DNA of 64,000 bases from Verrucomicrobiota bacterium (GTDB lineage: Bacteria > Verrucomicrobiota > Verrucomicrobiia > CAIQCK01): positions 62,001-126,000 of the forward strand of contig JAPLTX010000051.1 in assembly GCA_026397915.1 (NCBI GenBank), in the 5' to 3' direction. Below the pieces are notes generated by a model. The model saw nothing but the letters and a program-made list of their open reading frames with translations, was not told where the DNA came from and ran no database searches. Below, one piece after another: positions 34,887-43,618 of this stretch (position 1 is the stretch's first letter; every line of letters begins with the position of its first letter). The translations under genes and the position numbers were made by a program.

Positions 34887-37800
34887 ATGAACAAGGCGAT
34901 CACATTACTTGCTGCCACCGCGCTGGCTGCCATTGCCGCCGGGCCGAAGCCCGCGCCGCAGGAGATTCCCGGCGGCAGATTCCAGCCACCTTCGATGCCA
35001 ATGGCGCCGGGCGTGCCGGTGGTCTATGAGCACAGCGCCGAAGCGGGGCCGGACGAGACGTTCTTCATCGTCGGTGAAAAACTTTCGACCAACCTCGTCG
35101 CTTGGGGCGTCAGCGCATCTGATCCGGTCGGTCAGCAATGGCTGCCGCGAGTGCAGTTTCTCACCGGCGGTTACCTCGCAGCAACATTGCCGGAGAAAGC
35201 GCAAGACGGGCCGTTTGTGGTATGGGTGAAGAACGCCGCCGGTTGCTCCGCGCCGGTCGTGTTGAACGCGCCGCAGCCGTGGTGGTGTTTTCCTAACGTC
35301 GCCTCTGCGAACGACACGGTGCGCGTCTTTGGCCGCAACCTCGCGCGCAGGCCCGACGGCGTGGAGGCGTTTGTCTATATCGCGCAGGCCGGTCGCGCCG
35401 GTGTCTGGGCGGACGTGAACGAAGCGGACAAGTATTCCGTCTCCTTTAGTGTGCCGGAAGGTCTCGCACCGGGCGACCACATGGTTTGGGTTCACGCCGG
35501 CGCGGGCGGCGAGTTTGGTTGGGGCGAGCCAGTAAAGCTGCGCGTGACGGCGGCCGCAGTGGAGAAAGAACCGGCGGTCACGGAGTTGCCGAAGGTGGTG
35601 GAACTCCAGCGCGTGCTCGACGCGGCGGGCAAGCGCGGCGGCGGCGTGGTAAAGCTGCCGGAGGGCACGTTCCAGTTCAGCGGCACGCTGCGCATTCCTA
35701 CGGGCGTCATGCTCAGTGGCGAGGGCATGGACAAGACGAAGCTACAATTGGTCCACGATCCGAATGCGACCTTCGCGCGGCTCGGCGTCAGCGGCTGGGG
35801 TCATGCGCCCGGCGCCGTTCACACGCCTGGCGACACGATGGAATACGCGCTTGACGTGCCGCGAGCCGGCGAGTGGACCGTCTGGCTGCGTTACGCGACG
35901 GAGATGTCGCCTTGGAAGCAGCCGGGCGTCAGCGGAAAGCACGCGCTTATCGTGGACAACGGTGAGCCGGTGCCGCTGGAGAATCTGCCGAACACCGGCA
36001 GCTTCGGCGAATTTAAGTGGGCGAAGTCGGCGACGCTGAAGCTGTCGGCGGGCCTGCACAAGCTCGTTTGGAAAAACGTGAAAGGCGGCGGCATCTCGCT
36101 CGACGCGTTTGTGTTGGCACTCGACCCGGCATTTGTGGCAACGGAGGAGTTGACAAGATCAGGACAGGTGTCCCGCCTGTCCAATCCTTCATCAACGGAC
36201 AAGCGGGACACCTCTGTTACCTTGGACGGACGGGGTGCCTGTCCTGCTTTGATCCTTCAAGCAGAAGACTGCGTGAAGTTCGTCGCGAAGGACGGCTCAC
36301 TGCGGACCGGTGACCACGCGGCGATCTGGCTCAGCGGCGACGGCGCGGCTGTGGAAAACCTGACGTTGCTTGGCAACGCGCAGGTCAATATCGGTGTCGC
36401 GGTCCGTTCGCCAGAGCCGACAACATGGCTGCACAACTGCCGCATTGAGAAAGTGCGCGTCGCCGATTGCGACGGCAAACAGGCCGAGAACTGCGGTGTG
36501 CTCGCGGTTCGCGCCGAGCGCGCTACCGTCGTCGGCAACGAGCTTCGGGGGCGCACTCCATTGTTCATCTCCGGCGCGCGGCAGACCGAGTTCGCGCGGA
36601 ACCGGCTGGTGTCGGTAACGCGTTTCGGCGGCAACGCGGAGGCGGCGATTCTCGGCCGCTGTGAGCCGATCGAGGAGTGCGTCATCGAGGAGAACCTCAT
36701 CGCCTCGCCGCGCGGCGCGGAGGCGGGCGGGCCGACGGCGCGACGGCTGCTGTGGTTTTCGACGGGGCACGGCTCCATCACGCACAACTGGATTTCCGGC
36801 AACGGCGTCGAGGAACCGCGCGGCCCCGGCGCGAGCGTCGGCACGGGCCAGGCGCGCTTCGGCGGCGTGGCTGGCACGGACCAGAACGTCGGCGAGATGA
36901 TTTTGTTCGAGGGCAACCATCGCACCGCCTACTTCGGCCCTCTGGCCGGCGCTGACGGCGCGAGCGTGACGCTGCCGAAGACGTTTCCGCCGACGCCTGA
37001 TGACCGGCTTGGCAGCGTGAAGCGCGAGCAGCTTGCTCGCGACGCTGACAACAACGAGACGCCGTTCTGGCCGCCCGACGTGGACGACGGCACGCCGGAG
37101 CCACCGATGGGCGAATACTACGTCACGGTTTTCAGCGGCGTGGGCCAGGGACAGACGCGGCGCGTGGTGAAGCGCGACGGCGAGCGGCTACTGCTCGACC
37201 GGCCGTGGCGCGTCGCGCCGGCGAAAGGCTCGGTCGTTGCGGTCGGCACAATGTTTTACCGCAACCTCATCGTCGGCAACCACACAGCTGACGGCATGAC
37301 GGGCGTCCAGCTTTGGATTTCGTGCGTTGAGAACGTCATCGCCGGCAACACCATTGCGCGGCAGCGCAAGCCAGGCCTGTTCCTCTACGCCAACGGCACC
37401 ACGCTGGCGTCCTCGATGCCACGCACATGGAACCGCGGCATCAGCCCGCTGTTCTGGAACGTCGCCGAGGGCAACCGCGTCGAGGAATGCAGCGCTGGCG
37501 CGCTCGTCACCAGCGGCGACGCGCCAAAACTGCCGATCGAGTTCCCACGCGCGCTTGGCAACGTGCTGCGGCACAACTCATTCATCCGCAGCCGCAGCGA
37601 CGGTGTGGTCCTCATCAGCCGCAAAGGCGCCGCCAGCGCGGGTGACACGTCGGCGTCGGTGGCCGGCACGGTGGTGGAGTTTAACGTGGTGCGCGATGCT
37701 GCAACCGCTTATCATGCCGCCGGCAGCAGCGATGCGATTGTGTTTCGCCGCAACCACGCGTATTTCTGGTATCCGGTGAACATCTCGACGAACGCACCAG

Positions 37801-37925
37801 TGGCGTTCGCAGTGGACGAGCCGGGCGCGACAGTGGCGATCGAGCAAAACTCGGTGGAAGGCATTCACGGCGGCAGCGAGTCGCGGATAATTCAGGTGAA
37901 GCGCGCGAAGGAAAACGACAGGTGA
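34887..37925 (+). CDS. Exported right-handed beta-helix protein with embedded CBM-like domain
   Basis: The 1012-residue protein has a short signal peptide (LLAATALAAIAAG). Two beta-sandwich (IPT-like) domains follow to about residue 225, then a pectate-lyase-like start (LQRVLDAAGKRGGGVVKLPEGTFQFSGTLRIPTGVMLSGEG). A sugar-binding-like domain (about residues 300-415; AGEWTVWLRYATEM, KLSAGLHKLVWKNVKGGGISLDAFVLAL) interrupts it, and a long right-handed beta-helix (ENLTLLGN, HNCRIEKVRV, RNLIVGN, ENVIAGNTI) completes it. It is probably an exported polysaccharide lyase or glycosidase-like protein. A palindromic-repeat cluster is inserted in frame at 36161-36246. The next gene overlaps it by 4 bases. 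Confidence 0.8.
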   Translation: MNKAITLLAATALAAIAAGPKPAPQEIPGGRFQPPSMPMAPGVPVVYEHSAEAGPDETFFIVGEKLSTNLVAWGVSASDPVGQQWLPRVQFLTGGYLAATLPEKAQDGPFVVWVKNAAGCSAPVVLNAPQPWWCFPNVASANDTVRVFGRNLARRPDGVEAFVYIAQAGRAGVWADVNEADKYSVSFSVPEGLAPGDHMVWVHAGAGGEFGWGEPVKLRVTAAAVEKEPAVTELPKVVELQRVLDAAGKRGGGVVKLPEGTFQFSGTLRIPTGVMLSGEGMDKTKLQLVHDPNATFARLGVSGWGHAPGAVHTPGDTMEYALDVPRAGEWTVWLRYATEMSPWKQPGVSGKHALIVDNGEPVPLENLPNTGSFGEFKWAKSATLKLSAGLHKLVWKNVKGGGISLDAFVLALDPAFVATEELTRSGQVSRLSNPSSTDKRDTSVTLDGRGACPALILQAEDCVKFVAKDGSLRTGDHAAIWLSGDGAAVENLTLLGNAQVNIGVAVRSPEPTTWLHNCRIEKVRVADCDGKQAENCGVLAVRAERATVVGNELRGRTPLFISGARQTEFARNRLVSVTRFGGNAEAAILGRCEPIEECVIEENLIASPRGAEAGGPTARRLLWFSTGHGSITHNWISGNGVEEPRGPGASVGTGQARFGGVAGTDQNVGEMILFEGNHRTAYFGPLAGADGASVTLPKTFPPTPDDRLGSVKREQLARDADNNETPFWPPDVDDGTPEPPMGEYYVTVFSGVGQGQTRRVVKRDGERLLLDRPWRVAPAKGSVVAVGTMFYRNLIVGNHTADGMTGVQLWISCVENVIAGNTIARQRKPGLFLYANGTTLASSMPRTWNRGISPLFWNVAEGNRVEECSAGALVTSGDAPKLPIEFPRALGNVLRHNSFIRSRSDGVVLISRKGAASAGDTSASVAGTVVEFNVVRDAATAYHAAGSSDAIVFRRNHAYFWYPVNISTNAPVAFAVDEPGATVAIEQNSVEGIHGGSESRIIQVKRAKENDR
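36161..36246. repeat. Cluster of three related palindromic repeat copies, in coding sequence
   Basis: GGACAGG-TGTCCCG-CCTGTCC (36162-36182) is followed by an imperfect inverted copy (36197-36217) and a partial third copy (about 36227-36246). The cluster encodes TRSGQVSRLSNPSSTDKRDT and following residues in frame within the beta-helix protein, between the CBM-like domain and the helix. The organisation recalls the queD/potA element, though the core differs. Confidence 0.7.
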
Positions 37926-40117
37926 AACTCCAAATTCCAAATTCCAAACTCCAAGGAAGCCTCAAACACCAAGCGCCAAGAACGCTCGCACCGACGCGCC
38001 AGCTGTTGAAGCTTGGAGCCTGGAGTTTCTCTGAGACTTGGAGTTTGAAACTTGGATTCTTCGTCGCGTGCGTGTTTTTCGGAACGTTCGGGCATGCCCA
38101 GAACCTTCTGCCAAATCCGAGCTTCGAACTGGGCATGGCTCACTGGAACTGCCAGATCAGCGACGTGGACGCGTTCGCGCGACGGCCGGCGATTGAGTGG
38201 GAAAATCCCGCGCCAGACTTGCGCGGGACTGACGCGGCACATGGGTGGCGCTGCCTGCGCGTGGTGCTGGATGAACATCAGCGGCTGACGATGCGGTCGT
38301 TCTGGCAACCGATGCCGGCCGGCAAGGCGCGGACGTTTTCGATATTCCTTCGCACCGAGACGGGGCCGCGAACCACACCGGCGCCGCAGACGGAACTGGC
38401 GGTCGAGCAGCCCGGTGGCGCGGCGGCGGCGACCGCGTGCCGCGTGTTTCCGATGGCCGCCTGGCAGCGAGTATTTGTGACACAGCCGGCCGCGAAGGCA
38501 ACGAGTGGACAGGCGCGCGTGGTGCTGCGAGCGCGAGGGCCGCAGACGCTGTGGATTGATGCGGCACAGTTGGAAGCAGGCGAGCAAGCCACGCCGTTTG
38601 CGCCGCGGCTGCCGGCGGAGGTTGCGGTAACGTTGGCGCAAACAGAACACTGGTTTACGCCGAGCACGCCGCCGCAGGTCGTGGTGGCGCTGGCTTCTTA
38701 CGCGGCGCAGCCGACAAACGCGTCATGGCAGGTGCGTGTCACCGGGCGTGACTTCAACGAGCATGGTGTTTTCCGCCACGAGATGACGATAGGCACGTTG
38801 AGCAACGGGCTGGGCTCGGCGTCTGTTGCGTTGCCGCTCGGTGCGGCGGGCCACATCGTCGTGGTGGCGGAACTCGACGGTGTCGGATCGCGCGACGAGA
38901 CGGCGTTGGCTATCGCACAACCGTTGGTGGCGCGACCGCCGGGACGCGCGTCGCTGTTTGGCGGAACGGTCCGCTGCCGGCGCGACCATCTGGATGCGGC
39001 GGCCCGGCTGGGCGTGCGCTGGGTGCGGATGCCGCTGGCAACGCAATGGTTCGCCGTCGAGCCGCGGGCCGGGGAATGGCAGTGGTTCGACGAGATACTG
39101 CGTGCGGCGTGGCGGCGTGGGCTGGAAGTGCTCGGCTCGCTCGACGCGTCGGCCTACTGGGAGAACGGCCCACAGGACCGCGGCTCGCAGCCGGAGGAAT
39201 GGGACACTTACGTCCAGCAGACCGTCCATCGTTGCCGGAACTGGGTTCACGCGTGGGAAGTGTGGAACGAGCCGGATCAGCCGGGCTTGCTTGCCGGCCG
39301 CGACGCGGAGGAGCGGTTGCGGAACTACTCGAAGCTGCTGCAACGCACGTATGCGGCTGCAAAGTCAACAGACCCCGGCTGCCTGATCGTCGGCGGCGCG
39401 CTTGGCGATCCGGCGCTCGCGGCAAAACTATTGCAACCCGGCGTGCTCGCCGCGATGGACGCCTTGTCCGTCCATCTGACGCCTGCATCCAGCGCGGCAG
39501 ACCTTGCGGCGGACCCGCCGGTGGCGAAAACGGTGGCTGCGGTCAAGGCAGCCATGCGCGCGCGCGGCGGCGAAAAGCCGGTGTGGATCACGAGCGGCGG
39601 CTTGCGGAACGTGGCCAGCAGTTATCGCGAGCAGGCTCTCGGCCGGCCTGCGGGCAGCGCACGACCGTTGTTGCCGCGTGAAGCGGCGGCGTTGATCGTG
39701 CGGCAACATGTGCTCGCGATGGCGGCCGGCGCGGAGAGATTTTTCTGCGGCTTGGCGTCGCCGTGGAACGCAGCGGACGAGGACCCGGTGAACGGCTTTT
39801 TCGAATACGATGATTCGCCGACAGCGGCGGCGGTGGCTTACTACGTAGCCAACGGCCTGCTCGATGGCGCGACGTTTTTGGCGGAGCGCACGCTGGTGGC
39901 GGGAGCGCGGGCGTTTGAGTTCGAGCGCGCCGGCGACAACGGACGTGTGTTGGTGGCGTGGGCCTTGCCGGAAAAGGGCGTGGAGGTCCAGTTGTCGCCG
40001 GAGTGGACGTCATCGGAGTCGCGGATGGTGGACTTGATGGGCAGCGTGGGGAGGCCGGAGAACCCGCGTGTGCGACTGACGCGCTTGCCAGCGTATTGGG
40101 TGACGACAAAACGGTGA
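37922..40117 (+). CDS. Exported glycoside-hydrolase-like (clan A/GH39-type) protein
   Basis: After a signal peptide (LGFFVACVFFGTFGHA), a CBM-like N-terminal sandwich (NLLPNPSFELGMAHW) precedes a TIM-barrel glycosidase domain. The acid/base Glu is clear (WEVWNEPDQPG, E450). The strand that normally ends in the nucleophile (VWxTE) reads VWITSGG, with S558 where Glu is expected, so catalysis is doubtful. The GTG start overlaps the beta-helix stop (GTGA). The first about 40 residues are encoded by two opposed 7-bp arrays; a TTG at 38045, preceded by a GGAG-like unit, would give a normal signal peptide. It is translationally coupled to the beta-helix protein. Confidence 0.75.
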   Translation: MKLQIPNSKLQGSLKHQAPRTLAPTRQLLKLGAWSFSETWSLKLGFFVACVFFGTFGHAQNLLPNPSFELGMAHWNCQISDVDAFARRPAIEWENPAPDLRGTDAAHGWRCLRVVLDEHQRLTMRSFWQPMPAGKARTFSIFLRTETGPRTTPAPQTELAVEQPGGAAAATACRVFPMAAWQRVFVTQPAAKATSGQARVVLRARGPQTLWIDAAQLEAGEQATPFAPRLPAEVAVTLAQTEHWFTPSTPPQVVVALASYAAQPTNASWQVRVTGRDFNEHGVFRHEMTIGTLSNGLGSASVALPLGAAGHIVVVAELDGVGSRDETALAIAQPLVARPPGRASLFGGTVRCRRDHLDAAARLGVRWVRMPLATQWFAVEPRAGEWQWFDEILRAAWRRGLEVLGSLDASAYWENGPQDRGSQPEEWDTYVQQTVHRCRNWVHAWEVWNEPDQPGLLAGRDAEERLRNYSKLLQRTYAAAKSTDPGCLIVGGALGDPALAAKLLQPGVLAAMDALSVHLTPASSAADLAADPPVAKTVAAVKAAMRARGGEKPVWITSGGLRNVASSYREQALGRPAGSARPLLPREAAALIVRQHVLAMAAGAERFFCGLASPWNAADEDPVNGFFEYDDSPTAAAVAYYVANGLLDGATFLAERTLVAGARAFEFERAGDNGRVLVAWALPEKGVEVQLSPEWTSSESRMVDLMGSVGRPENPRVRLTRLPAYWVTTKR
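37927..38060 (+). repeat. Two opposed 7-bp arrays at the glycosidase-like gene start
   Basis: Block one (37927-37954) has units actccaa/attccaa and degenerates to about 37982. Block two (38012-38060) has units cttggag, cctggag, ggagttt, i.e. the reverse complement type. The two could pair. Together they encode the N-terminus of the protein. Confidence 0.8.
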
Positions 40118-40156
40118 AGACGGGGCGGCGTTTTCCGCTGCGCGGCAAGAAATTGT

Positions 40157-40184
40157 TTGCAATTGGGCCGGTCGTCACTAAGAG
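40157..40184 (+). promoter_or_regulatory. Candidate promoter of tRNA-Ala
   Basis: TTGCAA (40157-40162), 16 bases, TAAGAG (40179-40184), 15 bases before the tRNA. Confidence 0.35.
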
Positions 40185-40199
40185 TCTTTGGCCCCGGTT

Positions 40200-40275
40200 G
40201 GGGGTGTAGCTCAGTTGGTAGAGCGCCTCGTTCGCAACGAGGAGGTCAGGGGTTCGAATCCCCTCACCTCCACCA
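40200..40275 (+). tRNA. tRNA-Ala (anticodon CGC)
   Basis: A full cloverleaf can be drawn: acceptor GGGGGTG/CACCTCC, D stem GCTC/GAGC, anticodon stem CCTCG/CGAGG with loop TTCGCAA (anticodon CGC, 40233-40235), T stem AGGGG/CCCCT with TTCGAAT loop, discriminator A and encoded CCA. The G3:U70 pair, the alanine identity element, is present. Confidence 0.97.
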
Positions 40276-40305
40276 ACCGTGGTTCGCTTCGGCCGGTGCC
40301 GGCCG

Positions 40306-41274
40306 TCACTTTCCCGCAATGATCAGGTCGAGACGGTCGTTGAATTCCTTGAGCGTCAAGCCACCATCTTCAATAGAGAGCCAGCCGTTGTAGCCAACAT
40401 CTTCGAGCGCCTGGCGCACCACGGGCCAGTTGACGCTGCCGTCGCGCGGATGGACGAACTTGCCACCGTGGCCGTCGGGGTTAAGTTGGAAGTCCTTGAT
40501 GTGGCACTTGGCGATGAGCGGGCCGAGCGCGCGAATCCAGTCCTCCGGCTTCTGATACTTCACGTGGTTGCCGATGTCGAAGTAAGCCTTCACCCATTCG
40601 TTGTGGAACGACGCGACGAAGTTCTGGAATAGCGCCGGTTTCACCCAGAGGTTATTCCAGACGTTTTCGAGCGCAATGACCACCTTCAACTGCTTGGCCA
40701 ACGGGATGAGCTTCTTCACCGCGGCGCGCGACGTGTCCGTGGCATGGTTCTGCGCGGCGATGTAGTCCTTGTATTTCTCGTTATCGCCGGCAACGACCTT
40801 CTTGACGTGCCCTGTTCTCTTGTCGAACTCGATGTCGAACTCCCACGCCTCCGGCATGGCCATGCCTTTGCCGCCAATCTTGCATGGCACTAACAGCACG
40901 GCGTCCGCGCCAAACGCGTGCGCAGCTCGCAGCGCATCTTCCGTGACCTTCAGCGAGCTTTCCACCTTCGCCGGATCCTCGCTGTTGAACTCGGCCCAAC
41001 CACGCAGAACAGAGTGGATGCGCATGCCGAGCTTGTCGGCGATCTTGCGGCACTCGGCGGCCTCCTCCACGGTGACGATGCCGCCCTCGACGCCCTCGAA
41101 GCCAGCGTCTTTCAGCTCCTGCAGTTCTTTCTCGCTCGGCTTCTTGCGAATCATCGCCTTGTGGAGCTTGGTCTTGAACGCAGCGCGTGCGTCAAGGCTC
41201 CCGGCGGCCCACAGGCCGAGGCCGGCGGCAGCGGAGGTTTTCACAAAGTCGCGTCGGGTCAGGTTGGTGTTCAT
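40306..41274 (-). CDS. Tat-exported sugar phosphate isomerase/epimerase-like TIM-barrel protein
   Basis: A Tat signal (TRRDFVKTSAAAGLGLWAAG) precedes an AP-endonuclease-2/xylose-isomerase-like barrel. Visible ligand-type residues are in VIALENVWNN (Glu), YFDIGNHVKY (Asp and His), CHIKDFQL (His) and LSIEDGGL (Glu). It is 322 residues with start ATG 41274; the frame is open further upstream. Verrucomicrobiota carry many such exported proteins beside Gfo/Idh proteins. The substrate is unknown. Confidence 0.85.
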   Translation of the reverse strand: MNTNLTRRDFVKTSAAAGLGLWAAGSLDARAAFKTKLHKAMIRKKPSEKELQELKDAGFEGVEGGIVTVEEAAECRKIADKLGMRIHSVLRGWAEFNSEDPAKVESSLKVTEDALRAAHAFGADAVLLVPCKIGGKGMAMPEAWEFDIEFDKRTGHVKKVVAGDNEKYKDYIAAQNHATDTSRAAVKKLIPLAKQLKVVIALENVWNNLWVKPALFQNFVASFHNEWVKAYFDIGNHVKYQKPEDWIRALGPLIAKCHIKDFQLNPDGHGGKFVHPRDGSVNWPVVRQALEDVGYNGWLSIEDGGLTLKEFNDRLDLIIAGK

Positions 41275-41395
41275 GCAGAGTCTCCAGCGTTTGTTGATGT
41301 TTGAAAAATGAAGTCTTTCGCCAGTGCCGCGCAGCTTGTCATGTCCCCGCCGGCTAGTCAAACTCCCTTGCGTGCTGATGGCGGCGACATCCGGG

Positions 41396-41424
41396 TTGAT
41401 TCAGCCCGCGCGCCACGCTAGGGT
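41396..41424 (+). promoter_or_regulatory. Candidate promoter of leuD, very short leader
   Basis: TTGATT (41396-41401), 17 bases, TAGGGT (41419-41424), only 9 bases before the ATG. Confidence 0.45.
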
Positions 41425-41433
41425 TTCGACCGT

Positions 41434-41985
41434 ATGAGCAAAATCATCCGCGGCAAAGTGTATGTGGTGCGTGACAACATTGACACCGACCAGATTATTC
41501 CGGCGCAGTATTTGAGCCTCCTGCCAAACGTGCCGGAGGAATACGAGAAACTCGGCAGCCACGCGATGGCGGGCTTGCCCGATAGCAGCTACCCGGAGCG
41601 GTTCATCAAGCCGGGCGCAATGGACGCCGAGTATCCCATCATCATCGGCGGGCGGAATTTCGGTTGCGGCAGCAGCCGCGAGCACGCCCCCGTGGCACTC
41701 GGCGCGGCCAACTGCGAGGCAGTGGTGGCGGAAGGTTTCGCGCGTATCTTCTTCCGTAACTGCGTCGCCACCGGCGAAATTTACCCGATCGAGTCCACAC
41801 AACGGCTCTGCGAGATCTTCAAGACCGGCGACGAGGCGGAACTGGACCTCGACAAAAATGAGATGGTTGCGGTGGAGACCGGCCAGCGTTACGCGCTGAA
41901 GCCGCTCGGCGACGCGCGCGCGGTGATTGATGCCGGCGGCTTGTTTGCCTACGCAAAGAAGACCGGCATGATTGCGGCTGGTTAG
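41434..41985 (+). CDS. leuD: 3-isopropylmalate dehydratase small subunit (LeuD family)
   Basis: This 183-residue aconitase-swivel protein isomerises 2- to 3-isopropylmalate together with a LeuC subunit. The start MSKIIRGKVYVVRDNIDTDQIIPAQYL and the substrate loop GGRNFGCGSSREHAPVAL are diagnostic, and IFFRNCVATGE is conserved. It is of the short, archaeal-like LeuD/HacB type, so homoaconitase cannot be excluded. No leuC is in the window, an arrangement different from a leuCD operon. Confidence 0.88.
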   Translation: MSKIIRGKVYVVRDNIDTDQIIPAQYLSLLPNVPEEYEKLGSHAMAGLPDSSYPERFIKPGAMDAEYPIIIGGRNFGCGSSREHAPVALGAANCEAVVAEGFARIFFRNCVATGEIYPIESTQRLCEIFKTGDEAELDLDKNEMVAVETGQRYALKPLGDARAVIDAGGLFAYAKKTGMIAAG

Positions 41986-42062
41986 ACGGCGTTTCTTGCG
42001 GGAGCCGGCGGTTGTGCGACGCAGCGGCCGCGGCACGGAGTGAAAGGCGTGCGAATTCGTTT

Positions 42063-42091
42063 TTGCTTCCTGCGACGCGTTGCGGCATAGT
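42063..42091 (+). promoter_or_regulatory. Candidate promoter of universal stress protein gene
   Basis: TTGCTT (42063-42068), 17 bases, CATAGT (42086-42091). A good Shine-Dalgarno (AGAAGGAGA) lies between it and the ATG. Confidence 0.45.
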
Positions 42092-42113
42092 TAGGCCAGA
42101 AGGAGACGCCACC

Positions 42114-42956
42114 ATGATCAAAAGCATTCTCTTCTGCACCGACGGTTCCGAATACTCCAGCGTTGCGGGTGACTACGCCATCTGGCTCGCCCAGAAACTC
42201 AAGGCTCGCATTGTGGCCCTGCACGTAACCGACGTGCGGCTGCTTGAAGCGCCGTTGCTGGCCGATCTCTCAGGCGCAATCGGCGCGCAACCGTATCAGG
42301 CACTGCTGCCGCAACTACAGGAAATGCAGAAACAGCGCGCCGGTGTCATCCTCAACGCGGTTGCCGACCGTTGCCACAAGGCGGGCGTCCAGTGCTCGAC
42401 GCTGCATCGCACGGGCAGTGTGGTGGAAAACATCGCTGAAGAGGAAACGCGCACGGAACTGGTGGTGCTCGGCCAGCGCGGCGAGCACGCGCAAGCCATC
42501 GGCCAGTTCCTCGGCTCCAGCGTTGAGCGCGTCGTGCGCCGTTCCATCAAGCCCTGTTTGGTCACGCCGGCCAAATTCCGCGAACTGCGCCAAGTGCTGG
42601 TGGCCTACGATGGCAGCGCACAATCCAGCAAGTCGCTGCAGGTGGCCGTCGAGTTATGCCAGGCGCTCGGCCTCAAGCTCAGCATTGTCACGGTCGTGCC
42701 CGCGCCGCCGGAGATGGGCGTCAACGACGCAATGGAGGACGCCGTGCGCACGGCGAAGGACCACGGCATTGAGCCGTCGGCCGAGACGCTGGTGGGCCAT
42801 CCCGAACAGCAGATTCTGGAGTGCACCGAACGGCGGCGAGCCGACCTCATCGTGATGGGCGCCTACGGCCATACGCGGATCCGCGAACTGATCCTCGGCT
42901 CCACCACCACCCACGTCATCCGCAAGAGCGATGTGCCGGTGCTGCTGACACGCTGA
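42114..42956 (+). CDS. Tandem universal stress protein
   Basis: The 280-residue protein has two UspA domains. The first starts IKSILFCTDGSEYSS and contains LVVLGQRGEHAQAIGQFLGSSVERVVRRS; the second starts QVLVAYDGSAQSS and ends LIVMGAYGHTRIRELILGSTTTHVIRKSDVPVLL. The second retains the GxxG-9x-G(S/T) ATP-binding pattern. An AAGGAG site 9 bases before ATG 42114 fixes the start. The 128-base upstream gap holds a promoter-like pair. It is probably a cytoplasmic stress or energy-state protein. Confidence 0.92.
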   Translation: MIKSILFCTDGSEYSSVAGDYAIWLAQKLKARIVALHVTDVRLLEAPLLADLSGAIGAQPYQALLPQLQEMQKQRAGVILNAVADRCHKAGVQCSTLHRTGSVVENIAEEETRTELVVLGQRGEHAQAIGQFLGSSVERVVRRSIKPCLVTPAKFRELRQVLVAYDGSAQSSKSLQVAVELCQALGLKLSIVTVVPAPPEMGVNDAMEDAVRTAKDHGIEPSAETLVGHPEQQILECTERRRADLIVMGAYGHTRIRELILGSTTTHVIRKSDVPVLLTR

Positions 42957-42995
42957 GCGCAACCGAGGCGGGCAGCAACGCACCGGCCAGCGCCA

Positions 42996-43520
42996 TCATT
43001 TTTTCTCCTGCTGCTTGAGTTGTTCCAAAGCCGCTTTGATCTCGGCAGCGGCCTGCTTTGCATTCACCGTCAGGTTTCGCCAGGCGATCCGGCCTGACTT
43101 GTTGATGACGAATGTAACGCGCGAGCAGAACTTCTCCCTTGCCGCGCCATACAACTCGCTGCCCCTGTGGTCCGTGTCGGCGATCAACCCAAACGGCAGC
43201 TTGTAATGCGCAGCAAACTTCGCATGCGACTCAACCGAATCGTAGCTTACGCCGAGCACAATCGCGTCCAGCCCTTTCAGCGCCTCGAAGCCATCGCGCA
43301 GATCGCACGCTTCCACCGTGCAGCCCGGCGTGAAGTCCTTCGGGTAGAAGTAAAGGACGATGTTCTGTTTGCCGATCAGGCCGGCGAGATTGACCGGCTG
43401 CGGATGCGCGGCCGCCTGAAACAGCGGCGCCTTGTCGCCGACGTTGGGCGTCTCTTCCGCAAAGGCGGCCAGCAACGGCATCAGGCACAGGCAAATCACC
43501 ACAAGAGCTTTTGATTTCAT
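42996..43520 (-). CDS. Exported peroxiredoxin (Bcp/AhpC-TSA family)
   Basis: A signal peptide (MKSKALVVICLCLMPLLAAFA) precedes a thioredoxin-fold peroxidase. The peroxidatic Cys is in YPKDFTPGCTVEACDLRD, where a second Cys five residues later is the Bcp-type resolving Cys. It would reduce peroxides in the periplasm. The length of 174 residues is normal for a Bcp with signal. The promoter-like pair TTGCGC/TAGGTT ends 9 bases before the start. Confidence 0.92.
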   Translation of the reverse strand: MKSKALVVICLCLMPLLAAFAEETPNVGDKAPLFQAAAHPQPVNLAGLIGKQNIVLYFYPKDFTPGCTVEACDLRDGFEALKGLDAIVLGVSYDSVESHAKFAAHYKLPFGLIADTDHRGSELYGAAREKFCSRVTFVINKSGRIAWRNLTVNAKQAAAEIKAALEQLKQQEKK

Positions 43521-43529
43521 AAGGTGGCA

Positions 43530-43557
43530 AACCTAACCCTTGTTTGCCGCCGCGCAA
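43530..43557 (-). promoter_or_regulatory. Candidate promoter of peroxiredoxin gene
   Basis: On the minus strand TTGCGC, 16 bases, TAGGTT, with 9 bases to the ATG. Confidence 0.4.
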
Positions 43558-43618
43558 CCCCGCTGCACGAGCGATACCTCCTTCCAAAACCGCCGCAGCC
43601 GTGGCATAAGAACCGGCC

